This document shows, one piece after another, positions 50,080-59,527 of a stretch of DNA of 64,000 nucleotides. The notes beneath the pieces were generated by a model that was not told the DNA's origin, did not search any database, and saw only the letters and a list, made by a program, of their open reading frames with translations. The translations under genes and the position numbers were made by a program. The DNA is from Cytophagales bacterium (lineage in GTDB: Bacteria > Bacteroidota > Bacteroidia > Cytophagales > Cyclobacteriaceae), in NCBI GenBank assembly GCA_033344775.1, contig JAWPMT010000005.1:248001-312000 (forward strand), written 5' to 3'. Within the stretch, counting starts at the first letter, position 1, and every line of letters begins with the position of its first letter.

Positions 50080-52173
50080 ATGAATCGATTTTTGATTTGC
50101 ATCCATGTAATTGTTCTCTCAATATTCAGCGGACACAGCCAATCCAAGGAAGCGCTCGAACGTAAATTGGAGATGGCTCACAGCGTAAACGAGCGAGTGG
50201 ATGTCATCAATGAGCTGGCTTTCTCCCTACACAACCGCTACCCACATGAGACTTTAGAAAGATCACAAGAAGCCATCATGTTGATCAACAAGGCAGACAT
50301 TCCAATGAATGTAGCGAAAACAATTGCGCTCAAAAACATGGGACTTGCCTACTGGCGTTTGGCCAACTATGACTCCAGTCTCTATTTTTTAGATCAAGCG
50401 ATCGAGCTGGCTGAAGTCATCGAAGATGACTCGCTAAAGGCAAAAGTTACCAGTAATATGGGTCTTGTTTACCGCGAACGTGGCGAATATGCCCAGAGTT
50501 TAAAAAGTTCGTTTCAAGCCTATAGAGTATTTCAATCACTGGGGGACCTAACCAACGAAGCCATTATAGCCAATAATATTGGTGTCGTCTACGGGATGAT
50601 GGAAAATCACCTCGAAGCGCTGAATTATTTTGAGCATTCCATTGATTTAGGTCAGGATATACTGAATGAAATGGTTATATGCGGTAATCTAACTTGTATT
50701 GGAGAAACTTACAACCATTTGGGTGATACAGAAACCAGTATGGATTACCTTGATAAAGCAATCATCTACTGTACGTCCATACGCAACAATGTTTACCTAA
50801 GTCAAGCCTTGTACAATAAAGCTACCATCCTTTCGAGGCTTGGTAAGTTTGAAGAAGCCACTTCATCGTTCCAAAAAGCGCTTTCCATACAACAAGAAAT
50901 CGGTGAGCTCCGAGGGCAGGCCAATAGCTACAATGCGCTGGGAGAGTTATTCCTCAAACTAAATGACACAGAAACGGCCTTACATAACCTGGAAAAAGCC
51001 TATGCCATTAGCACTGAAAACAAGTTACTGTCATCGCTTCAACGCTACTATTTTCTGAAGATAAGGATCGATAGCTTGCGTGAAGACTATACTTCGGCAC
51101 AAGAAGACAAGGCATTATATAAAAGCCTGACGGATAGCCTATATCACCTCAAAGATTTTTCGGAAATCTCAGAAGTCATATTGAACTATGAAACTGAAAA
51201 TTTGCGAATCGAACGGAAATTACAAGACGAGGCAATGAAATCACAGCGGGCAAAAAACAGGATCACCTACATTCTGCTGGTGTCTGCATTTTCGGTTATC
51301 CTAATCCTGGGCTTCATGTTTTGGTCTAAATCAAAGGACATGAGGAAACTAAAAAACCTCAACCTCCAGATCATCGGGCAAAAAGCAGAAATCGATAAAA
51401 GGTCAGAGGAACTTCGAGGCTCGAATTCCGAATTAAGGAACACCGTAAATCAATTACTAGAGGCCCAAAAACAATTGGTAGAATCGGAGAAAATGGCCTC
51501 ATTGGGACAACTCGCTGCTGGAATAGGTCATGAGATCAACAACCCGCTAAATTTCATTAAGGGTGGGGTATTAGCCTTACATCAAGAGTTGGAAACAAGT
51601 GCCAAGAACGATGATAATGGCTTGAATTGTTACTTTGAAATAATTGAAGAAGGAGTAAACAGGGCTACAGAAATCGTAAAGAGTTTAAGTCATTTCAGCA
51701 GACTGGACCAATCCATGCAAGACAAATTCGAAATACATGAGGTCATCGATCATTGTCTAGTCATTCTGAAAAGCAAATTAAGGAATCACATCACTATTCA
51801 TAAAGATTATCATCAAGCTCCATTGATGGTTATCGGGAATGAGGGGCGCCTTCATCAATCCTTCATTAATATTCTCTCCAATGCCGAACAAGCGATCGAC
51901 GACAAAGGAGAGATCAGCATTGCAACCTCTGCAGACCAAAACATGATAAAGGTCCTAATTAACGATACAGGCAGAGGGATTGAAGAAAGTAAACTTCAAA
52001 GGGTAATGGAACCCTTTTTCACCACGAAACCTCCCGGGGAAGGCACAGGTCTGGGCCTATCGATTACCTATAATATCATCGACGAACATAAAGGGGCTAT
52101 TTCTATTTTATCAAAACCAGGAGAGGGCTGTTCGGTGATCATTCAACTGCCACTACATAGACAAGAACCTTGA
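50080..52173 (+). CDS. TPR sensor histidine kinase
   Basis: A 697-residue sensor kinase. Signal peptide (residues 1-20); about seven tetratricopeptide repeats (30-360; e.g. NMGLAYWRLANYDSSLYFLDQA, NALGELFLKLNDTETALHNLEKA); a membrane helix at about 393-412; a coiled coil; HisKA H-box SLGQLAAGIGHEINNPLNF with His484; and the HATPase domain with N-box QSFINILSNAEQA, G1 NDTGRGIEE and G2 GTGLGLSITYNI. There is no receiver domain, so the partner response regulator is elsewhere. The periplasmic TPR domain is the presumed sensor. Confidence 0.93.
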   Translation: MNRFLICIHVIVLSIFSGHSQSKEALERKLEMAHSVNERVDVINELAFSLHNRYPHETLERSQEAIMLINKADIPMNVAKTIALKNMGLAYWRLANYDSSLYFLDQAIELAEVIEDDSLKAKVTSNMGLVYRERGEYAQSLKSSFQAYRVFQSLGDLTNEAIIANNIGVVYGMMENHLEALNYFEHSIDLGQDILNEMVICGNLTCIGETYNHLGDTETSMDYLDKAIIYCTSIRNNVYLSQALYNKATILSRLGKFEEATSSFQKALSIQQEIGELRGQANSYNALGELFLKLNDTETALHNLEKAYAISTENKLLSSLQRYYFLKIRIDSLREDYTSAQEDKALYKSLTDSLYHLKDFSEISEVILNYETENLRIERKLQDEAMKSQRAKNRITYILLVSAFSVILILGFMFWSKSKDMRKLKNLNLQIIGQKAEIDKRSEELRGSNSELRNTVNQLLEAQKQLVESEKMASLGQLAAGIGHEINNPLNFIKGGVLALHQELETSAKNDDNGLNCYFEIIEEGVNRATEIVKSLSHFSRLDQSMQDKFEIHEVIDHCLVILKSKLRNHITIHKDYHQAPLMVIGNEGRLHQSFINILSNAEQAIDDKGEISIATSADQNMIKVLINDTGRGIEESKLQRVMEPFFTTKPPGEGTGLGLSITYNIIDEHKGAISILSKPGEGCSVIIQLPLHRQEP

Positions 52174-52235
52174 CCTTATTTAAAAAATTCATGTCGATAA
52201 ACCTGTGGCATGGATAAAAACATCCAACAAGGTTT

Positions 52236-52643
52236 TCATTTCTCCAAATGAATTGCCTTTTCGTGTCCTGTCAGGAGCTTTCGAAATTCGGCGGGCTGTT
52301 TCTTGTTGAGTAAGCGCAGATCGCCTTTGAGGGCGATTAACTCGGCAAAATTATCCTCCCTGGCAGTAGATTGAGCTTGATTGCCATAAACCGTGATCAG
52401 GATCATGTCGTATGGCGTATCTACAGTTCGTTCTACCTGATAAAATTCATAATCGACGATATAGCCTTTCTCCACCGCCAGCTCACGCAACCACCGCCAA
52501 TTGTGCTGATAGTAATACAGCGCTTCTTCTTTGTTATTGTTCAGAATCTGCACAAAGTCGATGGAGGAAATCCTGGTCTCGTTTTGTGCATAAGCCATCA
52601 AGTTAAGCGTACTGAAAAACAGAATTACAAGGTGTTTTTTCAT
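52236..52643 (-). CDS. Small exported protein, 135 aa, unknown
   Basis: A protein with a clear signal peptide (HLVILFFSTLNLMAYAQ) after the ATG at 52643. The mature part (about 115 residues) is acidic at first and aromatic (YYYQHNWRWLRELA, GYIVDYEFYQVERT). No family recognised. I rejected the longer frame to 52709 because its N-terminus is basic and lacks a signal-peptide shape. It lies between two signalling genes of opposite strand. Confidence 0.6.
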   Translation of the reverse strand: MKKHLVILFFSTLNLMAYAQNETRISSIDFVQILNNNKEEALYYYQHNWRWLRELAVEKGYIVDYEFYQVERTVDTPYDMILITVYGNQAQSTAREDNFAELIALKGDLRLLNKKQPAEFRKLLTGHEKAIHLEK

Positions 52644-52801
52644 AAAAGTCATCACTGAATATTTAAGTGTTTGAAAACTCTTTCTGTATTTCTTTCGTCT
52701 TAAGATCAACGTCCAAAAAGTAGCCTGGCTGTGATTTTGAAAGCCTTTTATGCGAAAAGCACCTGTTTCTATGCCAACACCCTATCAATCATGACCTGCT
52801 G

Positions 52802-53533
52802 ATGTGGCTATCCAAAGAAATGTATGTCTTCAACTCACGCGTATGGACACATGTCTTGTTTTGGATAAGCTATTATGTCTTGTTCGGAATCATGGGAACC
52901 GAAAATGGTGACTTGTTTCGATCCTTTGAAAGGGAATTTGTGGCCATGCCCACACGAATTGGAGCAGGGTATTTGACCATCTATTTTCTGATCCCCAGGT
53001 TGCTACTGAAGGAACGATATTTCTTATTTGGATCAGGTTATCTGAGTTTGCTGGGACTCGTTATGATCGGACAAAGGTTAGCTTGTTTTTACTTTCATGA
53101 ATGCTTCTTCATGGATGACGAGGTTCTGATGGTTCCAGCGTTGTTTCAACGTGCTTTGGTTGATCTTGTGATTGTAACGTTGCTCGTTTCGTCGATTAAG
53201 CTTTTCAAATTATGGAGGGCAGCCAGTCCAGACAAGGAAATCAGTCAGGAATCGCCCCTTTTGATCAAAGCAGAAAAAAGACATCACAGGGTCTTACCCT
53301 CATCGATTCTTTATGTAGAAGGCCTTGGCAATTATGTGACCTTCTATCTCGAAAACAACAAATCATTGATTTCCTACCTATCCTTGAAAGAAGTGGAGCA
53401 AATGCTCCCTAACACTTTCAAAAGGATCCACAAGTCCTTCATCATCAATCAGGATAAAATTGATTCCTATAGTCATGAGAACGTAGAAATCGCTGGTCGG
53501 ATCATCCCAATTGGAAAGGCCTATGAGTTGTGA
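52802..53533 (+). CDS. Membrane LytTR transcriptional regulator
   Basis: A 243-residue protein. The N-terminal half has four membrane helices (about residues 14-32, 52-67, 76-95 and 112-134). The C-terminal LytTR domain follows, with SILYVEGLGNYVTFYL, SYLSLKEVEQMLP, FKRIHKSFIINQDKI and IIPIGKAYEL. It ends slightly early; most LytTR domains run five or more residues past the IPIG motif. No sensor kinase is fused or adjacent. Such proteins control transcription directly from the membrane. Confidence 0.88.
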   Translation: MWLSKEMYVFNSRVWTHVLFWISYYVLFGIMGTENGDLFRSFEREFVAMPTRIGAGYLTIYFLIPRLLLKERYFLFGSGYLSLLGLVMIGQRLACFYFHECFFMDDEVLMVPALFQRALVDLVIVTLLVSSIKLFKLWRAASPDKEISQESPLLIKAEKRHHRVLPSSILYVEGLGNYVTFYLENNKSLISYLSLKEVEQMLPNTFKRIHKSFIINQDKIDSYSHENVEIAGRIIPIGKAYEL

Positions 53534-53584
53534 GGGGGCAAGACCAAAAAAAGCCCCTCAGCGTACAATTGCACGTATGCTGAG
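53532..53584 (+). terminator. Two overlapping hairpins behind the LytTR gene
   Basis: GAGGGGGC (53532-53539) can pair with GCCCCTC (53553-53559, one bulge), and CTCAGCGTAC (53557-53566) can pair with GTATGCTGAG (53575-53584). They share three bases, so they exclude each other. No U-tract follows; termination is possible but not certain. Confidence 0.4.
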
Positions 53585-53617
53585 AAAGCTTTCACATGAT
53601 TATCGACTGAATGTATA

Positions 53618-53977
53618 CTATCCTAAATTGGCAGTAGCAGGTTTATGCAAACTAACTACCATCAGTACTGCTCCTCCATTGGCCCAGTAGTAAAAGGCAT
53701 CGATTCCTTTGAAACCAAAGAGAAATGGAGCTATGACAAAGGTGATCCCTACCACCAAATCCACTAATAAATGGATTCTGTAAGGAATCACTTTGATCAA
53801 TCCTAATTCATGATTAGTAAGTATGGTTAAGATCAACGCCGCAATACCTGTTGCCACGGAAAGCTGCAACGCAAAAGGATTTGAACTTCCTAAGCCTAAC
53901 AAGAATGGAAGTCCCATGAGTGCAACTGCCACTGGGTAATCTAGATAAGCATGGATCTGTTGGGTGACGAATTTCAT
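53618..53977 (-). CDS. SPW-repeat-like membrane protein
   Basis: A 119-residue protein from ATG 53977 with four membrane helices. The first half has YLDYPVAVALMGLPFLLGLG, reminiscent of SPW-repeat proteins, and the second LVVGITFVIAPFLFGF. Function unknown. The longer frame to 54043 adds a basic stretch without a better start. Single gene. Confidence 0.65.
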   Translation of the reverse strand: MKFVTQQIHAYLDYPVAVALMGLPFLLGLGSSNPFALQLSVATGIAALILTILTNHELGLIKVIPYRIHLLVDLVVGITFVIAPFLFGFKGIDAFYYWANGGAVLMVVSLHKPATANLG

Positions 53978-54204
53978 TTCAAAAAATTTTAGATGAATAA
54001 TTTTTCTCCTGATCGCCAATCCAAAAGGAACATCAGCGATCAACTATGAGGCAAATTTCATGGTCACCGAGTTGGAACTGGCTACAAGAAAAGGACAGTT
54101 GATGGTACTTTTTGATATCATCACATGACTCTCTCAGAGTCCACTTCGAGTAATTCTGAGAGCGCAAAGAGTCCCGTTCCAGTGACTCTGAGGATACTTT
54201 CATT

Positions 54205-56538
54205 TTAAAACTTAAACGTATACACCAAATTTGGGATCATCGGCAGCTGAAAGCTTTGCTCGATTTCTTCAGTAGGCTGAATGTAATATTCTCGGACTAA
54301 CGCTTGATTGTTGGTGATGTTGTTCGCATCCAACTTCAACTCACGGGTAGTTTTACCTTTGTTTCTGCGAATACCAATAGAAAAATTCACAAAGAACACA
54401 TCCTCACCCTTGCTCGATAAAGGACGAGACTCGTCATAGATCGTATGACCCGCATTAATGCTGGAATTCAAATCGATTGGGGTATACCTTCCACCACCAA
54501 GAAGTACAACTTTCGTGTTCATGAACATCACCCGATCCTTCTCGGGTTTCCCAATGGAAAACTCCTTTCCTCCGATGAAATTGACGATGTAGTTTCCATT
54601 GAAGGCAGTCGAGCGTTCAATCCCATCGTGGGCCGTGTATAGAGATTCATACAAAGAAACATTCCCCATGTAGTACAACCCATTATGAAAAAACCGCTCA
54701 TAGGTCAACTCCAGGCCGAAATTTCGGCCGGTTCCCTCATTGACCAATGGCACTGAACCATACGTATCCGACTCGTTGAGCAAAGCATAAGAACTGTTTG
54801 GATCATTCTCCACCGGCACATCGTACAAGTATTGATAGTAGAGCTCTGCTTTGAAATGTGTCTGTGGATTGATCTTTCGATCGTATCCTAACACAAAATG
54901 CGCGGCCTTGGATGGTTTCAAATCAAGGTTAGGCTGTGAGAATTGCCCAGCCTCATTGGGAATCTGTGCCAAATAGGTAGAAATCGCATCGAGTTTACTG
55001 TGAATTCCAAAACCCAGGTTGAACGCACCTCGTTCACTAGCCTCCCAACGCAATGCAACGCGAGGCTCAATGGAGTTGGCTTCATTCAGGGTAAAGTGCA
55101 TGTAGTGAAGACCTGAAATCAAGGTAAGGTCCTCTCCCATTCGGTATTTCCAGCTTGCAAACGTCTGGATCGTATTCGAAGCACCATCATCATTTAAGGC
55201 AGTTTCTAGCTCTTCTAGTCCGTAATTATAAGTTTCGGAATTGGCCTTGAAGGACAAACGGGAAAGTATGGCTCCAACCTCTAACTTATGACGCACATTG
55301 AATTTATAATTAAAGGTAGATAACGCACGTAGTGTACTTTTCGAAATATCCGTATCCTCAATCAAGTAGTATTCGTCCAGATCATTCACCAATTCTTCTG
55401 TGAAACGAAGCCGTGTACCGGTGTAGGCCAAAGTAGATTTCAAAAAGGCGCGATCACTGTAGAAATGCACATGGGATAAACCAAATACACCCAAATCACT
55501 ACCCATAATTCCACGGTATGCCTTGTCCCCATTGTCGTGGAATTCCTCTCCTGCGATATCACTGATTCCACCCAATCCGAAAAGTGTGAAGTGATCATTC
55601 TTCCCGGCAGGTAAACTCACATTGATCGCTGCATCCTGATATTTTGGAACACCAGTAAAATCTACCACACCCAGGTCCGTCAACAACTGCAACGAACTAT
55701 AGCGATAATTGGCAATGTAAGAACCATTGTAGCCCTTCTTGAAAGGTCCTTCGGCCGTAAAATCCAGGCCAAGCGTACTTGCAGAAGCTGTGTACTCCCG
55801 CTGTTCATTGTTGCCTTTCTTGTATTTCATATCAAATACACCAGATAGTGCATTGCCGTATTCTGGAGCAAACGCTCCGGTAAAGAAATCCGAGTTGGCC
55901 AGCATGTTACTATTGAGTGCATTGATCGGTCCGCCTGTAGCTCCTTCATTAGCAAAGTGATTAGGATTCGGAATTTCTACGCCTTCCAGTCGCCATAGAA
56001 TGCCTTTCGGTGAATTACCACGAACGACGATATCGTTGTTGCCTTCTGCGTTACTATTTACTCCTGCGAATGATGCCACTAATCTGGCCGGATCATTAAA
56101 AGAGCCTGCATAGCGCTGGGTTTCTTCGACGGAAAACGTACGGGCACTGACCAATGCCATTTCGTTCAATACCTCATGGTTATCAGTGGCAGAAACAACC
56201 ACTGCTTCGAGATGTTCAAAACTCTCCGTAAGATCTACATCAAGGATCACTTCTTTGGCTGCTGTGACCAGCACATTGGGTAATACACGTTCTTCATAGC
56301 CGATGTAGCGAACTAGCAAATCAACCCGACCATAAGGCACATTGACGAGGCGGAATTTTCCATCAAAATCGGTGACCGCTCCAATTAATGGTTCCTGATT
56401 CAAAACCTGAACCGTAGCACCGATCAACGGTGTTTTGGAATCGGTATCGAGGATAGTTCCCCGAATGGTTTGATGCTGCGCAAAAACAGTAGTTGAAAGC
56501 AGCATGATACAAAGCGAATAAAAAAATTGTCGTTTCAT
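54205..56538 (-). CDS. TonB-dependent receptor with carboxypeptidase-regulatory plug
   Basis: A 777-residue outer-membrane receptor. Signal peptide (SLCIMLLSTTVFA); carboxypeptidase-regulatory-like domain at residues 24-105 (IRGTILDTDSKTPLIGATVQV, LVRYIGYEERV); plug with VVSATDNHEVLNEMAL, SFNDPARLVASFAGV and DIVVRGNSPKGILWRLEGVEIPNPNHF; then a 22-strand barrel ending in PNLVYTFKF. It transports an unknown ligand with energy from TonB. No SusD or DUF4249 partner follows. Several TGACTC motifs flank the gene on both sides. Confidence 0.92.
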   Translation of the reverse strand: MKRQFFYSLCIMLLSTTVFAQHQTIRGTILDTDSKTPLIGATVQVLNQEPLIGAVTDFDGKFRLVNVPYGRVDLLVRYIGYEERVLPNVLVTAAKEVILDVDLTESFEHLEAVVVSATDNHEVLNEMALVSARTFSVEETQRYAGSFNDPARLVASFAGVNSNAEGNNDIVVRGNSPKGILWRLEGVEIPNPNHFANEGATGGPINALNSNMLANSDFFTGAFAPEYGNALSGVFDMKYKKGNNEQREYTASASTLGLDFTAEGPFKKGYNGSYIANYRYSSLQLLTDLGVVDFTGVPKYQDAAINVSLPAGKNDHFTLFGLGGISDIAGEEFHDNGDKAYRGIMGSDLGVFGLSHVHFYSDRAFLKSTLAYTGTRLRFTEELVNDLDEYYLIEDTDISKSTLRALSTFNYKFNVRHKLEVGAILSRLSFKANSETYNYGLEELETALNDDGASNTIQTFASWKYRMGEDLTLISGLHYMHFTLNEANSIEPRVALRWEASERGAFNLGFGIHSKLDAISTYLAQIPNEAGQFSQPNLDLKPSKAAHFVLGYDRKINPQTHFKAELYYQYLYDVPVENDPNSSYALLNESDTYGSVPLVNEGTGRNFGLELTYERFFHNGLYYMGNVSLYESLYTAHDGIERSTAFNGNYIVNFIGGKEFSIGKPEKDRVMFMNTKVVLLGGGRYTPIDLNSSINAGHTIYDESRPLSSKGEDVFFVNFSIGIRRNKGKTTRELKLDANNITNNQALVREYYIQPTEEIEQSFQLPMIPNLVYTFKF

Positions 56539-56908
56539 TTTGAGTGTTTCTATCTTGAATTCACACGCATGAAAACCAACTTGGGATTTACCCCCACGCT
56601 ACTTCGAAACTTTATTAAGATTTTTGATTTTCGATTCTTTGAGAGGGTTTGGACAGCTGAGCATTTGAGAGGTTATTCGGTCATTGAGTTATTAGGAGGA
56701 GGTACAATTAAAGTGTAGAGGCAATGACTCTGGTGTGTCAATGAGAATTTAAAAAAATGACCATTGGACGTTTTCATAAACTCTTAAAAATTGACTCAGA
56801 CTCTTCAAAGAATGACTTAAGCAGAGTAAACTGTAACTGCGTGACTCTAATACCAATAGATGAGATTCCGAGATTCCACTTCACTGCAACCGGAAAGACA
56901 GAAAAAAA
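56539..56908. other. Gene-free stretch of 370 bases with TGACTC motifs
   Basis: The region between the TonB receptor and the STN protein contains three TGACTC copies (56725, 56792 and 56842) and an ORF at 56527-56718 that shows no family features. No rho-independent terminator and no full -7 box found. Confidence 0.35.
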
Positions 56909-58543
56909 CTAAAACCTCACAGCAAATGCATAACCCAACCACCATTTTCTGGAGAAGGAATTGGTTTGGGTACTGGAAAGGGTGCTGCGGCCAAATCGAT
57001 CAGCAAAACTGAGATCTTCGATGTTTTTCGGTTTGAAGAACAGGAAATGCAAAACAGGGCCGCCGATGAGCTGGATTTTGTTGGCCAGACGATAACCGAA
57101 TCGCATTTGTACTCGTGTGGAGACATTGACGCCATCGATGAATCTTTGATCCAGGGGTTGAATGACGTGATACGTTGCTTCAAGATCGATGAATGTCTTT
57201 TCTTTCCATCGGGCCAATGTTCCGATTCCCATGCCATAATCCCATAATTGATTGTCATGTGGATTGATACCGGCTCTCAGGATGGTATAAAAAGCCTCTA
57301 CTCCTGACTTGAAGGCCAGGTTGTACGGAGCAACATCATTGGAACTGAACTCCAGTACATGAAATCCATTTTTGGCCCAGTTAACCACTCCCAGCATCAT
57401 TCCTCCCGCTACGGAATCTGCAACATTCACCACACCTATTTGAATGCCCTTCAACTTTCTGGTGTAATTCAGTCCACCGGAAATTTGGACCCCATGATAT
57501 TCATATTGATTCCAGTTGCTCATTCCGGCAATCTGTACCCCTTTCATGTTCTTTGAGAAATTCATCCCACCGGCCATTTGTACGGCGGAGGCCTGATCAA
57601 CTTGATTAGAAAAACCTGCAGCCTGCCAGCCCTTCAGATCAGCAAGCGTAATATTGGATATGCCAGCAAACTGAACACCATTGGTCAATTCTCCATTGAT
57701 ATTTACACCTCCGGACATCTGCACACCCTGCACATAACTCCGCGACATGTTCAGTGCACCTCCAAATTCCGCTCCTTCCACTGCATGACTGTAACCTGCA
57801 ATCATGTTGATCGAAACCTTATTCGTAAACTGACCACTTAGAAAACCATTGGTACTCAAACCAGGTGTAAGCGCTAACTGAAAAAACCGCCTTTCCGTCA
57901 AATTGACGTTTTTAGCATGCATAGATATCTTGTCACTTAGAAATTTCTGTTGGACTTTATCCACTTTCTCCTCCTTTGCTTTCGGTGCTTTATCCTTTCG
58001 CCTGAGTGAGATCTTCCAAAACTCATTGCGCTTCACCTGTATCACTGTATCCTGATAATGCTCTTTGCTGATCGCGATAAACGCTACTTCATCAGGGAGT
58101 TCTATTTCCAGCGAATAATTACCTGAAGCATCCGTAAAAACTGGCTTTAAGGTTTGTACTTCATAAATGGTCACGTCTTCCAATTGTCGATTGGTGGATG
58201 CCTCCAGTACCGCTCCCTTAATTTGAATGCTGTTTTTCTTTGGAGCGGATTCTTCTTGTTTTCTTGGTAGTAAAACCACATAACTACCCCGAACTTTGAC
58301 CTGATAATTCTGAGCAAACAACTTGTCTAAAGCCTTATCTATCTGTACCTGATTCAGTGATAAGGTGATAGGGTCATCTTTCAGCACGTCCGGGTTATAA
58401 GCAAATTGATAATTGGTCTGGGCCATCACCTGAGCCATCGCTTCTTGAGCAGATGCTTCTTGTAAGTCAAGTGTGATCAGATTGGATTGAGACCAGACCG
58501 TAACCGCCACAAAGCACATTACACTTGTGATCAGTTGTCGCAC
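56909..58543 (-). CDS. STN-domain protein with surface repeats (LA_2272-like)
   Basis: A 544-residue exported protein (signal peptide, residues 1-19). Residues 20-95 are a secretin/TonB short N-terminal (STN) domain (LITLDLQEASAQEAM, YQFAYNPDVL, LDKLFAQNYQVKV), the part of TonB receptors that contacts FecR. A carboxypeptidase-regulatory-like domain follows (105-185). Residues 270-400 are made of six to seven repeats of the form GVQ.(A/S)G..N, a beta-solenoid known from LA_2272-like surface proteins; the end resembles a membrane strand set. So a receptor-type signalling domain is fused to a surface repeat instead of a TonB barrel. It overlaps FecR by 13 bases. Confidence 0.75.
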   Translation of the reverse strand: MRQLITSVMCFVAVTVWSQSNLITLDLQEASAQEAMAQVMAQTNYQFAYNPDVLKDDPITLSLNQVQIDKALDKLFAQNYQVKVRGSYVVLLPRKQEESAPKKNSIQIKGAVLEASTNRQLEDVTIYEVQTLKPVFTDASGNYSLEIELPDEVAFIAISKEHYQDTVIQVKRNEFWKISLRRKDKAPKAKEEKVDKVQQKFLSDKISMHAKNVNLTERRFFQLALTPGLSTNGFLSGQFTNKVSINMIAGYSHAVEGAEFGGALNMSRSYVQGVQMSGGVNINGELTNGVQFAGISNITLADLKGWQAAGFSNQVDQASAVQMAGGMNFSKNMKGVQIAGMSNWNQYEYHGVQISGGLNYTRKLKGIQIGVVNVADSVAGGMMLGVVNWAKNGFHVLEFSSNDVAPYNLAFKSGVEAFYTILRAGINPHDNQLWDYGMGIGTLARWKEKTFIDLEATYHVIQPLDQRFIDGVNVSTRVQMRFGYRLANKIQLIGGPVLHFLFFKPKNIEDLSFADRFGRSTLSSTQTNSFSRKWWLGYAFAVRF

Positions 58544-59505
58544 CCTGATCCAGTTAGTAGGTACTCGGCACCATCAGTAGAAACTTCCAGATTTTGCGAT
58601 AAGGCGATGATCTCGAGGATCTCTTCCAGCGATTGCTTTTCAAAGTTGGCTTGCAATCGACAAGTAAGTATGGCTTCATCAGAAACATTCACTTCCACAT
58701 CAAATACCTGTTTAAGGTCGTGCAATACTTCAGATAGGTTAACTCCATCGAAAGTCAGCTTTTGATCTCGCCAGTAGAATTCTATACCAGAAGCGGAATT
58801 TGTGCCTGAAGTGAACGATTCATTATTAAGGTTCAAGGTAATTTGATCTCCTGCATTTAATATTTCTGTCGTAAAATCCGATTTCACTTCCACATGCCCA
58901 GTGGACACACTCACTACTACAATATTTTCCAGCGACGCTACGTTGAATTCCGTTCCTAAGACAGTGATGATCACCCCACTGGCTTCTATGTGAAATGGAC
59001 GATCCTTATCTTCCGCTACGCTAAAGAAAGCCTCTCCTGTTAATTGAAGCCCTCTTTCATGATCACCAAATTGTTCGGGATAAGTCAATACTGCCTGATC
59101 ATTGAGGGATACCATCGAACCGTCTGATAAATTGATCTTTTGAATACCTGATGAAGCATAGACAACCGGTTCCGGTGTAGGCTTCCAAAACCACCAGGAA
59201 ATCGTGATCAACAATAATACAGTGGCGGCCACCCGCCAAATCGGGAATGCCATACTACTGTCAGTAAGGCTCTCTTTTTTCAGCTTGACTTTCTGAAAGG
59301 CCAATTCCTTATCTAAAGTCACATCCTGAAGTTGAAGTGCACCCAGATCTTGCCAAACAAATCGCAATTGTTCCAGTTCATCCTTATTGGCTGACGAAGT
59401 GTTTGCCCAATCTTCGAGTGCTCGCTTTTCGTCCGAAGAAAGCTCTCCTGAAAAATAAGCGGCAAATGCCTCAGATGATGGTCGATATGATGGTTTTTGC
59501 TCCAT
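58531..59505 (-). CDS. FecR-family anti-sigma factor
   Basis: A 324-residue protein from ATG 59505 (the frame runs on to TTG 59511). Residues 10-60 are the cytoplasmic anti-sigma part (AFAAYFSGELSSDEKRAL), one membrane helix lies at about 89-108, and a periplasmic FecR domain follows (INLSDGSMVSLNDQAVLTYP, GEAFFSVAEDKDRPFHIEA, VLGTEFNVAS) with a C-terminal DUF4974-like STN-related domain (LTFDGVNLSEVLHDLKQVFDVEV). It should hold the sigma factor at 59528 in check until signalled by the STN-repeat protein. Confidence 0.92.
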   Translation of the reverse strand: MEQKPSYRPSSEAFAAYFSGELSSDEKRALEDWANTSSANKDELEQLRFVWQDLGALQLQDVTLDKELAFQKVKLKKESLTDSSMAFPIWRVAATVLLLITISWWFWKPTPEPVVYASSGIQKINLSDGSMVSLNDQAVLTYPEQFGDHERGLQLTGEAFFSVAEDKDRPFHIEASGVIITVLGTEFNVASLENIVVVSVSTGHVEVKSDFTTEILNAGDQITLNLNNESFTSGTNSASGIEFYWRDQKLTFDGVNLSEVLHDLKQVFDVEVNVSDEAILTCRLQANFEKQSLEEILEIIALSQNLEVSTDGAEYLLTGSGCDN

Positions 59506-59527
59506 GCTCAACTTTTTGACACCTCAA

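Noticed and set aside
56527-56718. A 63-codon frame upstream of the TonB receptor
   Set aside because: Overlaps the receptor start on the other strand and lacks a signal, motif or promoter box.
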